From Ewingella sp. CoE-038-23 (lineage in GTDB: Bacteria > Pseudomonadota > Gammaproteobacteria > Enterobacterales > Enterobacteriaceae): 64,000 bases of DNA. Where the stretch lies: assembly GCF_040419245.1 (NCBI RefSeq), contig NZ_JAZHOH010000001.1, forward strand, positions 806,001-870,000, read 5' to 3'. This document shows, one piece after another, positions 9,852-17,384 of this stretch. Below the pieces are notes generated by a model, which was not told the DNA's origin, made no database searches, and saw only the letters and a list, made by a program, of their open reading frames with translations. Positions within the stretch are counted from its first letter, which is position 1, and every line of letters starts with the position of its first letter. The position numbers and the translations under genes are program-made.

Positions 9852-10321
9852 GCCTGACCTCGCTCAGCAATCAGCTGACGGGCCTTTTCGGCGGCGCGCA
9901 GAATTTCAAGATGAGTGCCGCAGCGGCACAGGTTATAGGCCAGTTCGTTTTTGATTTCGTCTTCGCTGGCCTGCGGGTTTCTATCAAACAGGGCGACCAG
10001 CGTCATGATCATGCCATTGGCGCAATAGCCGCACTGCGCGGCCTGCTCGTCGATAAAGCCTTGCTGCACCGGGTGCAATTGGCCTTCGTCACCCAGCCCT
10101 TCCAGCGTGGTGATGGCTTTGCCCTGCACACCCGAAAGGGGGATGGAGCACGAGCGCGCGGCGACGCCGTCGATAAGCACGGTGCAGGCCCCGCACTCGC
10201 CAAGGCCGCAGCCATATTTCGGCCCATTCAGGCCCAGATCGTTACGTAGGATATAAAGCAGAGGGGTGTCGGCACTGACATTGCTCAACGGCAGCATTTT
10301 GCCGTTAACATTAATTTCCAT
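9848..10321 (-). CDS. [2Fe-2S] subunit of the molybdenum hydroxylase
   Basis: The ATG at 10321 has the Shine-Dalgarno GGAG about ten bases upstream and gives 157 residues, the usual size of the small subunit (IorA, CoxS and PaoA type). The plant-ferredoxin-type cluster is bound by C38, C43, C46 and C58; the second cluster by C97, C100, C132 and C134 (CGYC and CRC). There is no signal peptide, which suggests co-export with the Tat-bearing large subunit, as known for PaoABC. It is the first gene of the operon. The 185-bp space to hpxC must hold the promoter. Confidence 0.93.
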   Translation of the reverse strand: MEINVNGKMLPLSNVSADTPLLYILRNDLGLNGPKYGCGLGECGACTVLIDGVAARSCSIPLSGVQGKAITTLEGLGDEGQLHPVQQGFIDEQAAQCGYCANGMIMTLVALFDRNPQASEDEIKNELAYNLCRCGTHLEILRAAEKARQLIAERGQA

Positions 10322-10500
10322 TGAAAAAACTCCATGTCGGGGCAGGCAATCCAAAAGCACGCCTGCCGCTGATGCGTTATATAATTATGTTTATCACGCT
10401 AATAATTAGCCTGTATTACCATGTGAATGGTATGTGAATTAGGGCTGGGATTCATTAACAAAAGAAGGCAAAAAAGGGGTAGAGGCGCGGGGAAGGGGAG

Positions 10501-10532
10501 GAAAAACACCGCCGGAAAGGCCTCCGGCGGTG
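10501..10532 (-). terminator. Terminator of hpxC
   Basis: CACCGCCGGA (10507-10516) pairs with TCCGGCGGTG (10523-10532). On the minus strand the stem is followed by TTTTTCC, 14 bases past the hpxC stop. Confidence 0.85.
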
Positions 10533-10546
10533 GTGAGATGAAGGCG

Positions 10547-12055
10547 TTACTCTTTGCCCATTTCTACTTTTGAGAAGTCAATTGACGGGCTGGCAGCGCG
10601 TTCGTGGCGAGCAATAACGCGGTAGGCGACGCCGGACAGGAACGCGCCGATAAACCAGCTAAAGTTAGCAACCTGATGCAGGCTCGGGGTGAAGCTGATG
10701 AACAGGCCAATCGCCACGGCAGGAAGCAGCGCCATGATAGCTTTCGGGTTGAAACCGTTGCGATACCAGTAGCGGCCGGACGGCGTGGCGTTGAACAGGG
10801 CGTCCACGTCCAGATGCCCGCGTTTAATCAGGTAGTAGTCCGCCAGCAGGATGCCGAACAGTGGCCCAATAAAGGCACCCAGCACGTCCAGCGTATAGTG
10901 GATAAGCTCCGGCGACTGGAACAGGTTCCACGGCGTTAACAGCACTGAGCCGACGGCGGCAATCATCCCACCGGTGCGGAAGCTGATTTTTTGCGGCGCG
11001 CAGTTGGAGAAGTCGAAGGCCGGAGAGACGAAGTTCGCCACAATGTTAATGCCGATGGTGGCGATGATCATGGTCAGCAGGCCGAGCGCCACCGCCACGC
11101 TGTTACCTACGCGGCTGACGGTTTCGATGGGGTCAGTGATCATCTGGCCGAACAGCGACTGGGTGCCGGAGACAATCACCACGGTCACAATCGAGAACAG
11201 CAGGAAGTTAAACGGCAAGCCCCAGCGGTTGCCGCGACGGATCTCACCCATGTTTTTGGCGTAACGCGAGAAGTCACCAAAGTTGAGCAGCGGGCCTGAG
11301 AAGTAGGAAACAACCAGCGCGGTGGCGGTCAGCATCTCCCAGCTCTGCTGGCCGATGGTCAGGGTTTTACTCGCCAAGGTGAAAGAAATATTGCTGAAAC
11401 CGGTTTTATAGACAATCCACCCCGCCAGCATCAGCATCACTACATACACCGCAGGCCCGGCGATATCGATAAAGCGCTTGATGGCGCTCATCCCGTGCCA
11501 GAACACCATCGCCTGCAACAGCCACATCACGCTGAAGCAGATCCAGCCCATTGCCGACAGCCCCAGCCAGTGCGGCACGGTCAGCGGATTGAGCGACGGG
11601 AAGAACTTCAGCAGCACCAGCATCAGGGCGCTGGCTGCCAGATAAGTTTGAATGCCGTACCACGCGAAGGCGATCAGCCCACGGATAACCGCTGGAATGT
11701 TTGCGCCGAATACGCCAAACGCCTGGCGGCAAATCACCGCGTAAGGCACCCCTGCCTGCTGGCTAGGTTTGGCCACCAGATTGGCAAAAATCTGCACGAT
11801 GCAAATCCCGCACAGCAGGCACAGCAACACCTGCCAGCTGGAAAGCCCCAGCGTGAAGAAGCTGGCCGCCACCACGTAGCCGCCCATGCTGTGTACGTCC
11901 GACATCCAGAAAGAGAAGATGTTGTACCAGCTCCAGTTCTGAGCGCGAGTCGGTGCTAAGTCGTCATTGCACAGCCGTGGGCTGTAGTGCGGTTTGATGA
12001 TCCCCGCGCTCAATTCCGGCGACGCGCTGGCGGAAGAGATTTCGTGATTTGGCAT
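10547..12055 (-). CDS. hpxC: NCS1-family nucleobase/ureide permease (probable allantoin transporter HpxC)
   Basis: The protein of 502 residues has about twelve hydrophobic segments and the NCS1 N-terminal motif NWSWYNIFSFWMSDVHS, as in allantoin permease AllP and Mhp1. The ATG at 12055 is preceded by AGGAG; the frame stays open to 12244 but that part covers promoter DNA. The gene is divergent from hpxSAB, exactly the arrangement in Klebsiella pneumoniae, and this context makes allantoin or a related ureide the likely substrate. A sigma54-like element lies 85-100 bases upstream of the start. Confidence 0.82.
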   Translation of the reverse strand: MPNHEISSASASPELSAGIIKPHYSPRLCNDDLAPTRAQNWSWYNIFSFWMSDVHSMGGYVVAASFFTLGLSSWQVLLCLLCGICIVQIFANLVAKPSQQAGVPYAVICRQAFGVFGANIPAVIRGLIAFAWYGIQTYLAASALMLVLLKFFPSLNPLTVPHWLGLSAMGWICFSVMWLLQAMVFWHGMSAIKRFIDIAGPAVYVVMLMLAGWIVYKTGFSNISFTLASKTLTIGQQSWEMLTATALVVSYFSGPLLNFGDFSRYAKNMGEIRRGNRWGLPFNFLLFSIVTVVIVSGTQSLFGQMITDPIETVSRVGNSVAVALGLLTMIIATIGINIVANFVSPAFDFSNCAPQKISFRTGGMIAAVGSVLLTPWNLFQSPELIHYTLDVLGAFIGPLFGILLADYYLIKRGHLDVDALFNATPSGRYWYRNGFNPKAIMALLPAVAIGLFISFTPSLHQVANFSWFIGAFLSGVAYRVIARHERAASPSIDFSKVEMGKE

Positions 12056-12139
12056 AAATCGTGCTCCTGTCATAAACACCGTGTCGAAGTGGGCACCGCA
12101 AGGTGGCGGACCCAAAATTAAAGTCGTCACGAAGGCATT

Positions 12140-12155
12140 TGCAGGAAACAGGCCA
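12140..12155 (-). promoter_or_regulatory. Candidate sigma54 promoter of hpxC
   Basis: On the minus strand the element reads TGGCCTGTTTCCTGCA. The GG and GC pairs have the obligatory ten-base spacing and the G after the -24 block is kept; three positions differ from TGGCACG-N4-TTGCA. It would give a leader of about 75 bases. Two further sigma54-like sites in the same cluster raise its credibility. Confidence 0.5.
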
Positions 12156-12166
12156 TATTTGATTTT

Positions 12167-12198
12167 TTGTATACAATATTTATTTTTTCTGTATACGA
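12167..12198. promoter_or_regulatory. Paired HpxS-type operators in the hpxC-hpxS intergenic region
   Basis: TTGTATACAA (12167-12176, perfect palindrome) and CTGTATACGA (12189-12198) share the core TGTATAC and are 22 bp apart centre to centre, two helical turns. In K. pneumoniae HpxS, a GntR protein, binds tandem sites over the -35 and -10 of hpxSAB. The position and spacing here fit that published arrangement, and the assignment to HpxS is inference. Confidence 0.7.
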
Positions 12199-12243
12199 TT
12201 AGCACATAAAAATGGCGCATCATCGAACAGCGGAGTGGGTGCA

Positions 12244-12978
12244 ATGACCAGTTGGAGCGGGCTGAATACGGCCTATTTTACCGAGGATAAGGACGACCAC
12301 ATTTATAACGCGTTGGTGAAATCGATCGTCGAACACCAGCTGCTGCCGGGCAATAAATTACCCGAAGAAGCCTTGGCTCAGGCTTTTTCCGTCAGCCGTA
12401 CGGGCATTCGCCGGGTACTACAGCGCCTTGCCGCAGTGCAATTAGTGACGCTGTTGCCCAAGCGTGGTGCACACGTTACCTCGCCGGACGCCGATGAGTC
12501 GCGTGATGTTTTCACCACGCGAAAAATTCTTGAGTGCGCCAACTTGCCGCAGGTGGTGGCGCACTGTCAGTCCACCCACATCGCCGCGCTGAAGAAACTG
12601 TTGGAAGAGGAGAAACTGGCCCACGAGGCGCGTAACGGCCCGGCAGCGATCCGCCTCTCCGCCGCGTTCCACGTCCAGCTACAGGCGATTTCTGGCAATA
12701 AAGTGCTGACCGAAGCCGTATCGCAACTGACCCTCCGCTCCTCGCTGGCAATCGCCGTGTGGGGCGCGCCGTGGCAGCAGGGGTGCCGTTGTACCGATCA
12801 CGACGTTCTGCTGGATCTGCTGAAAAACCGCGACGCCAAAGGTCTGGCTGACAGCATGGCGCACCACTTCGACCACATTGTTGCCAGCCTGCGGTTTGAA
12901 TCTCATCAGGAGACTGCCCCTGACTTTATGCAACTGTTCGCCGCCAACGCGGTAAAAGCCGACAAGGAGGCGCAGTGA
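12244..12978 (+). CDS. hpxS: GntR-family regulator of allantoin catabolism
   Basis: The 244-residue protein has an N-terminal winged helix (about 20-85: PGNKLPEEALAQAFSVSR is the GntR recognition region) and an all-helical FCD/FadR-type C-terminal ligand domain (about 95-225). It heads hpxSAB, as in Klebsiella, where HpxS represses without allantoin and activates with it. The ATG at 12244 is chosen because GGAG lies eight bases before it; a GTG three codons earlier lacks this. Two TGTATAC sites lie just upstream. The downstream hpxA start overlaps its stop codon by one base. Confidence 0.88.
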   Translation: MTSWSGLNTAYFTEDKDDHIYNALVKSIVEHQLLPGNKLPEEALAQAFSVSRTGIRRVLQRLAAVQLVTLLPKRGAHVTSPDADESRDVFTTRKILECANLPQVVAHCQSTHIAALKKLLEEEKLAHEARNGPAAIRLSAAFHVQLQAISGNKVLTEAVSQLTLRSSLAIAVWGAPWQQGCRCTDHDVLLDLLKNRDAKGLADSMAHHFDHIVASLRFESHQETAPDFMQLFAANAVKADKEAQ

Positions 12979-13745
12979 TGTCCACCGCCACAGGTAAACT
13001 TTGTATACAACTGATCAATCCGAACACCAGTCTGGGCATGACCGAGGTGATGGCCGCCACGGCGCGTCAGGTCGCGGCACCGGGTACTGAGATTTTGGCG
13101 GTTTGCCCGGAAGAGGGCGCGCCGTCGATTGAGGGCCATTTTGATGAGGCGATCGCCGCGATTGGCGTGTTGCAACAGGTGAAAGCGGGCCGCGCGGCGG
13201 GCGTTGACGGGCATATCATCGCCTGCTTCGGCGACCCCGGCCTGCTGGCCGCCCGCGAACTGGCACAGGCACCGGTGATTGGCATCGCCGAGGCCGCCAT
13301 GCACATGGCGACCCTGCTGGCGACCCGGTTTTCCATCGTCACCACCTTGCCGCGCACTTTAACCATTGCCCGCCATTTACTGCATCAGTACGGTTTTGAG
13401 CGCCACTGCGCCGCGCTTCACGCCATCGATTTGCCGGTGTTATCTCTGGATGACGGCAGCGGCCTGGCGCAGCAGAAGGTGCGCGAGCAGTGTATCGCCG
13501 CCAAGAAGTCAGACGGCAGCGGGGCGATCGTGCTTGGCTGTGGCGGCATGGCGGATCTGGCGCAGGAGCTGACTCTAGAGTTGGGGATCCCGGTGATCGA
13601 CGGCGTGAGCGCGGCGGTCAAAATGCTTGAATCACTGGCGGCGCTGCGCCTGAGCACCAGCAAGCACGGTGATTTGGATTACCCGATTGAGAAGCCTCTT
13701 TCCGGGCGTTTCGCCGGATTGAATTTGGGAGGCGGCAATGTCTGA
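12978..13745 (+). CDS. hpxA: Allantoin racemase (Asp/Glu/hydantoin racemase family)
   Basis: The 255 residues carry the two catalytic cysteines of cofactor-independent Asp/hydantoin racemases, C83 in IIACFGDPG and C188 in VLGCGGMA, each at the end of a related half domain. HpxA interconverts the allantoin enantiomers so that both can enter the pathway. The ATG at 12978 follows AAGGAGG with a seven-base spacing; an in-frame GTG at 12975 is less suitable. The gene overlaps hpxS by one base and hpxB by eight. A perfect TTGTATACAA lies inside it at codons 8-11. Confidence 0.88.
   Translation: MSTATGKLCIQLINPNTSLGMTEVMAATARQVAAPGTEILAVCPEEGAPSIEGHFDEAIAAIGVLQQVKAGRAAGVDGHIIACFGDPGLLAARELAQAPVIGIAEAAMHMATLLATRFSIVTTLPRTLTIARHLLHQYGFERHCAALHAIDLPVLSLDDGSGLAQQKVREQCIAAKKSDGSGAIVLGCGGMADLAQELTLELGIPVIDGVSAAVKMLESLAALRLSTSKHGDLDYPIEKPLSGRFAGLNLGGGNV
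13001..13010. promoter_or_regulatory. Third HpxS-like palindrome, inside hpxA
   Basis: TTGTATACAA is identical to the left operator at 12167 and lies 24 bases into hpxA, about 830 bp from the operator pair. Its function is not shown; a roadblock or looping site is possible. Confidence 0.45.
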
Positions 13746-14697
13746 TATCGATTACCGCTTCACCGAGAATTACCCGCGCGACCTGATTGGCTATGCCGGT
13801 CGCCCGCCCCACGCCAACTGGCCGGGCAACGCGCGGATCGCGGTGCAGTTCGTGCTGAATTATGAAGAGGGTGCTGAGAATAACGTGCTGCACGGCGACG
13901 CGGGTTCTGAGCAGTTTCTGTCAGATATCATCGGCGCAGCCAGCTTCCCCGACCGCCATATGTCGATGGACTCTCTGTACGAATATGGCTCTCGCGCCGG
14001 TTTTTGGCGTATTCATAATGAGTTTCAAAAACGCGGCCTGCCGTTAACGGTTTTCGGCGTGGCGATGGCGCTGGCGCGCAATCCGGAAATTGTCGCCGCC
14101 ATCAAGCAGGCCGACTATGACGTGGTAAGCCACGGCTGGCGCTGGATCCACTATCAGGACATGAGCAAGGCGCAAGAAGCCGAGCATATGCACAAGGCGG
14201 TCAGCGTGCTGAAAGACCTGTTCGGCAGCGCACCGCTGGGCTGGTACACCGGCCGCGACAGCCCCAACACCCGCCAGCTGGTGGCCGAATACGGCGGTTT
14301 CCAATATGACAGCGACTACTACGGCGACGACCTGCCGTTCTGGACACCGGTCAAGCTAGACAGCGGCGAGATGAAGCAGCATCTGGTCATCCCTTACACC
14401 TTAGAAACCAACGACATGCGTTTCACCTCTCCTCAAGGTTTCAACACCGGCGAGCAGTTCTTCACCTATCTGAAAGACACCTTCGACGTGCTGTATGAAG
14501 AGGGGGAAACCAGCCCGAAAATGATGTCGATCGGCATGCACTGCCGGATACTAGGCCGCCCGGGGCGGTTCAGGGCTTTGCAGCGGTTTCTTGATTACGT
14601 TGAAGCACATGACAGGGTGTGGGTGTGTAAGAGGGGGGAGATTGCTGAGCATTGGGTTAAAGAGCATCCTGCTGGGGGTAAACGTTTCGACGTTTAA
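13738..14697 (+). CDS. hpxB: Allantoinase, PuuE/polysaccharide deacetylase-like type
   Basis: HpxB opens the hydantoin ring of allantoin to allantoate. The 319 residues have the NodB-like deacetylase fold of the metal-poor PuuE allantoinases rather than the dihydroorotase fold of AllB. Typical PuuE segments are the N-terminal YPRDLIGYAGRPPHANWPG, the middle VSHGWRWIHY and the GWYTGRDSPNTR motif. A Shine-Dalgarno GGGAGG precedes the ATG, and the gene overlaps hpxA by eight bases, so hpxS, hpxA and hpxB form one operon. The product allantoate would be the substrate of HpxK encoded 10 kb further on. Confidence 0.9.
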   Translation: MSDIDYRFTENYPRDLIGYAGRPPHANWPGNARIAVQFVLNYEEGAENNVLHGDAGSEQFLSDIIGAASFPDRHMSMDSLYEYGSRAGFWRIHNEFQKRGLPLTVFGVAMALARNPEIVAAIKQADYDVVSHGWRWIHYQDMSKAQEAEHMHKAVSVLKDLFGSAPLGWYTGRDSPNTRQLVAEYGGFQYDSDYYGDDLPFWTPVKLDSGEMKQHLVIPYTLETNDMRFTSPQGFNTGEQFFTYLKDTFDVLYEEGETSPKMMSIGMHCRILGRPGRFRALQRFLDYVEAHDRVWVCKRGEIAEHWVKEHPAGGKRFDV

Positions 14698-14745
14698 TCT
14701 CGATTTAAAATCAAGGTCAAGGTCGTGCGCTGCCGCCACACCGGC

Positions 14746-14777
14746 CTCAAGGGGCGCCTATCGCCGCGCCCCTTGAG
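14746..14777 (+). terminator. GC-rich hairpin after hpxB
   Basis: CTCAAGGGGCG (14746-14756) is perfectly complementary to 14767-14777. It lies 49 bases after the hpxB stop. No T-run follows, so it is a possible weak or Rho-assisted terminator, or a part of the adjacent repeat region. Confidence 0.4.
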
Positions 14778-14814
14778 AATCCCCGGCTCTTTACTGCGCG
14801 CTTTGCTCGTGGGG

Positions 14815-15210
14815 CGGACGTGTTTCAGGGGCTTCCGTTATCTACCGCAAAATGTCGCCGCTTAGGCGGTGCCTTCGCTTCAGGCTTCGAGCCTAAGGTC
14901 TCGAACCATTCGCTCAGCGCCATTTTTGACTGCGGTTTTGAGGCATTTAGACCGTGCCGTTTCAGTGATGTTTGTCATGATCCTGATTGGGTTTGCTCCT
15001 TCTCCTCTGAGAGGAGAAGGAGCAAACCCAAACCCTCACTGAAACGGCACGGTTGGAATGCCAGTAGGTCGCGTTCAGAAGTGACGCCGAGCAAGAGGTG
15101 GAAAACCGCGAGTCTTTTTTCGCGGGTTGGAATCCCGCAGCGAGGGAACCGCCTAAGCGGCGGCACTTCGCGACGATCATCTTGGTCGCTGAAACATGTC
15201 CATTCCAACC
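14815..15210. repeat. Two diverged copies of an intergenic repeat in inverted arrangement
   Basis: A left copy (about 14815-15010, plus) and a right copy (about 15210-15011, minus) share in the same order: GTTTCAG, a core GCCGCTTAGGCGGT, a CTTCGCT block, and the end ACCGTGCCGTTTCAGTGA followed by GGGTTTGCTCCTTCTCCTCT. They meet head to head at about 15010, so the last block forms a perfect 20-bp hairpin at about 14989-15029, flanked by the 18-bp outer arms at about 14952 and 15035. No protein motif is encoded; open frames across it are artefacts of GC-rich repeats. Other copies in the genome are expected but cannot be shown here. Confidence 0.7.
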
Positions 15211-15253
15211 CTGCGCAGCCTCGATCTCACAACAGAAAAAACGCGGGATTGCA

Positions 15254-15280
15254 CAAGGGGGCGCGTTTACGCCCCCTTTG
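15254..15280. terminator. Hairpin between the repeat and hpxZ
   Basis: AAGGGGGCG (15255-15263) pairs with CGCCCCCTT (15070+200 frame, that is 15270-15278) around a six-base loop. A second GTGGGC/GCCCAC stem follows at about 15286-15302, ahead of GGTTTTG. Either could end transcripts of the convergent hpxB and hpxZ units. Confidence 0.45.
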
Positions 15281-15367
15281 CCCGGTGTGGGCCGGCGCCC
15301 ACGGTTTTGAATTTGAAGTTAAGAAAGTTTCCTCAGCTTTCCAAAAGCTGAACCGCCCATGGTTCGG

Positions 15368-15751
15368 TCAAACCATCAAACTGACATGTGCCGCCACGAT
15401 CTTCCAGCCACTCGGCATCTTCACCCATGTCTGCTGCTGGCGGCCGATTTTGTCGCTGCCTGCGCGGCGGAATTCGGTGCTGGCGACCGCCATATCGTCG
15501 CCGAAGGTGGTGATGGTGGTGTTCACCAAATCGCGGTCCAGACCCTGTGAAGGGCGGGAGGCGCGGAACTCGCGAATGGCTTCGATGCCGTATAGATTCT
15601 CGCCTGCGCCGAAGCGCACGGTGCGCGGGTCGTGCCAGAACAGCTCGTCGAGCACTTCAATGTCATTGCTGATCAACGCCTGCTCATAACGATAAAACGC
15701 CGCGTTCATTTCGGCCAAAATCGCCGGGCGGTCAATATTGTCAGTTTTCAT
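15368..15751 (-). CDS. hpxZ: HpxZ, AtzH/DUF3225-type NTF2-like protein
   Basis: The ATG at 15751, with GAGAAG upstream, gives 127 residues; the frame opens six codons earlier at a TTG without a good ribosome site. The sequence has the short cone-like NTF2 fold of AtzH/HpxZ: YEQALISNDIEVLDELFW near the N-terminus and the C-terminal strand QQTWVKMPSGWKI. AtzH has been shown to act on the amide chemistry of the cyanuric-acid pathway; in Klebsiella HpxZ belongs to hpxWXYZ for late ureide breakdown. It is the last gene of this leftward operon, 27 bases after hpxY. Confidence 0.85.
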   Translation of the reverse strand: MKTDNIDRPAILAEMNAAFYRYEQALISNDIEVLDELFWHDPRTVRFGAGENLYGIEAIREFRASRPSQGLDRDLVNTTITTFGDDMAVASTEFRRAGSDKIGRQQQTWVKMPSGWKIVAAHVSLMV

Positions 15752-15778
15752 TTTTTCTTCTCTGGTCAAATTATTCAG

Positions 15779-17170
15779 TTACCGTGAGGTCAACACCTTC
15801 ACCACGCCCTGCTGCTCAAGCGCCCACGCGGCGCGCAGACAGAGGTCTTCCCGCCACGGTGGAGCAATCAGCTGTAAGCCAATCGGCAGGCCGCTGGCGG
15901 TTTGCACTGGTACCGAAACCACTGGCAAACCGAGGAAGGAGATGGGCTGAGTCAACATGCCCATGCTGGCGCGGGTTGGCAGGTCGGTGCCGTTAATATG
16001 AATTGTTTCCTGACCAATCAGCGTGGCGCTGCACGGCGTCGAAGGGGCGATCAAGATGTCCCAGTGCTCGAACAGCGGCAGAATTTGCTGCTGGAACTGA
16101 TGGCGGAAACGCTGGGCCTGAACATACCACGCGGCGGGGATCATCGCCCCGGCTAATAAACGTTCGCGGGATAAGGGTTCGAACTGTTCTGGAATGGCGC
16201 GCAGCAGCGGCAAATACTGGTTGCCGCCTTCGGAAGCGGTGATCAGGAATGCCGCCGAGCGCGCCAGTTCGGCCTGCGGCATCTCCACCTCTTCTTGAGC
16301 TTCCAGCGCCTTCGCGACTTGCTTCACGGCGGCTTTGGCGTCGTCGTCACACCAAGTTGAGAAATAACCGCCGAGCACCGCCGTGCGAAGGCCCTGCTGC
16401 CCGCGGGTCAGGCGGCTGAAGGTTTCGGTGGTGGGTTTGTCGGCCTGAAAAGCATCCTGCGGGTCGGTGCCTTGCATGGCGTCATACACTTGAGACAGGT
16501 CAGAGGCGCAGCGGGCCAACGGGCCGATATGGTCGAGGCTGGCGACAAACGGCTGGCTACCGCTGCGGGAGATGCGGCCGAAAGTGGGTTTCAACCCCAG
16601 AATACCGGAGAGAGAAGAGGGCACGCGGATGGAGCCGTTGGTGTCACTGCCGAGGCTGAAATGCACCAAGCCCGCAGCCACGGCTGCGGCGGACCCGCCG
16701 GAAGAGCCGCCCGCAATGCGTGAAGTGTCTCGAGGGTTGCGGGTCACGCCGTAGTGGCTGTTCTCGGTGGTGAAGCCGTAGGCGTAGGCATCCATATTCA
16801 GCATGCCGGAGAGCAGCGCGCCTTGGCTGGCAAGGCGTGAAACCGTCCACGCATCCTGTTTGGCGACCGGATTATTGCTGTTGAGGCTGGCTCCCGCCAG
16901 CGTTACCTGCCCGGTGACGTCGAGCAGGTTTTTCACCGCATAGGGCACGGCGGCCAGCGGTGGTAAAGTGCCGCCGCTGGCACGCAGTTTGTCGACTTTC
17001 GCCGCTTCGCTCAGCATGCGATCGCCGGTGACGTGGGTAAAAGCGTTGAGCGTCGGGTCACTCTTCTCAATATTATCCAAGGTGGCGCTGGCGATCTCAG
17101 TGGCCGACAGGTCGCCGCTTTGCAGCGCGTGGTGCAGCTGGCTGATGGTCAACTCTTCATAGGTTTTCAT
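15779..17170 (-). CDS. hpxY: HpxY, AtzE-like amidase
   Basis: The 463 residues form an amidase-signature hydrolase. The catalytic set is K80 in YAVKNLLD, the cis-serine S156 in AGGSSGGS and the nucleophile S180 in GSDTNGS. The closest described type is AtzE (carboxybiuret amidohydrolase), which works as a complex with the small AtzG protein; here the small partner HpxX is encoded just upstream with a four-base ATGA overlap. Within hpxWXYZ it probably removes amide nitrogen from an oxalurate- or oxamate-derived intermediate. The exact substrate of HpxY is not settled. Confidence 0.87.
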   Translation of the reverse strand: MKTYEELTISQLHHALQSGDLSATEIASATLDNIEKSDPTLNAFTHVTGDRMLSEAAKVDKLRASGGTLPPLAAVPYAVKNLLDVTGQVTLAGASLNSNNPVAKQDAWTVSRLASQGALLSGMLNMDAYAYGFTTENSHYGVTRNPRDTSRIAGGSSGGSAAAVAAGLVHFSLGSDTNGSIRVPSSLSGILGLKPTFGRISRSGSQPFVASLDHIGPLARCASDLSQVYDAMQGTDPQDAFQADKPTTETFSRLTRGQQGLRTAVLGGYFSTWCDDDAKAAVKQVAKALEAQEEVEMPQAELARSAAFLITASEGGNQYLPLLRAIPEQFEPLSRERLLAGAMIPAAWYVQAQRFRHQFQQQILPLFEHWDILIAPSTPCSATLIGQETIHINGTDLPTRASMGMLTQPISFLGLPVVSVPVQTASGLPIGLQLIAPPWREDLCLRAAWALEQQGVVKVLTSR

Positions 17171-17364
17171 GCGCGATAAACCCCGGCAATCTCCAGACGC
17201 GGGTCGAGCGGCAGGTCCATCAGCGGCTGCGCCATCTGCGCGATGCGGCTGAACTGTGCCAATAATTCCCGACGACGGGCGTCGTCGAGCTCTAGCGCCA
17301 GCACGGACTCCATCTGGCTGATGTAGGCGGCCCAGTCGGCTGGGCGCGATGTTGTTTTGCTCAT
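17167..17364 (-). CDS. hpxX: HpxX, AtzG-like small subunit (DUF4089)
   Basis: This 65-residue protein is mostly helical, with the segment WAAYISQMESVLALELDDARRRELLAQFSRI split around residues 8-38 and the conserved ending PLDPRLEIAGVYRA. It corresponds to AtzG, which wraps around AtzE and is needed for its stability. The overlap with hpxY and the upstream AGGGG ribosome site support a real gene despite its size. Confidence 0.86.
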   Translation of the reverse strand: MSKTTSRPADWAAYISQMESVLALELDDARRRELLAQFSRIAQMAQPLMDLPLDPRLEIAGVYRA

Positions 17365-17384
17365 AGTGTTTCCCCTGTCAAAAA

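Noticed and set aside
8556..9857. A 433-residue plus-strand frame opposite the molybdopterin subunit
   Set aside because: It is His/Gln/Arg-rich as expected for an antisense frame of a GC-rich gene, and has no motifs or ribosome site.
12056..12244. N-terminal extension of the hpxC frame by 63 codons
   Set aside because: It covers the divergent promoter, the paired HpxS-type operators and the sigma54-like element; NCS1 permeases start near the ATG at 12055, which has a Shine-Dalgarno.
14820..15689. A 289-residue plus-strand open frame between hpxB and hpxZ
   Set aside because: It runs through the inverted repeat and antisense to hpxZ, has no recognisable motif, repeated low-complexity composition and no ribosome site. 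It is a by-product of GC-rich palindromic DNA.
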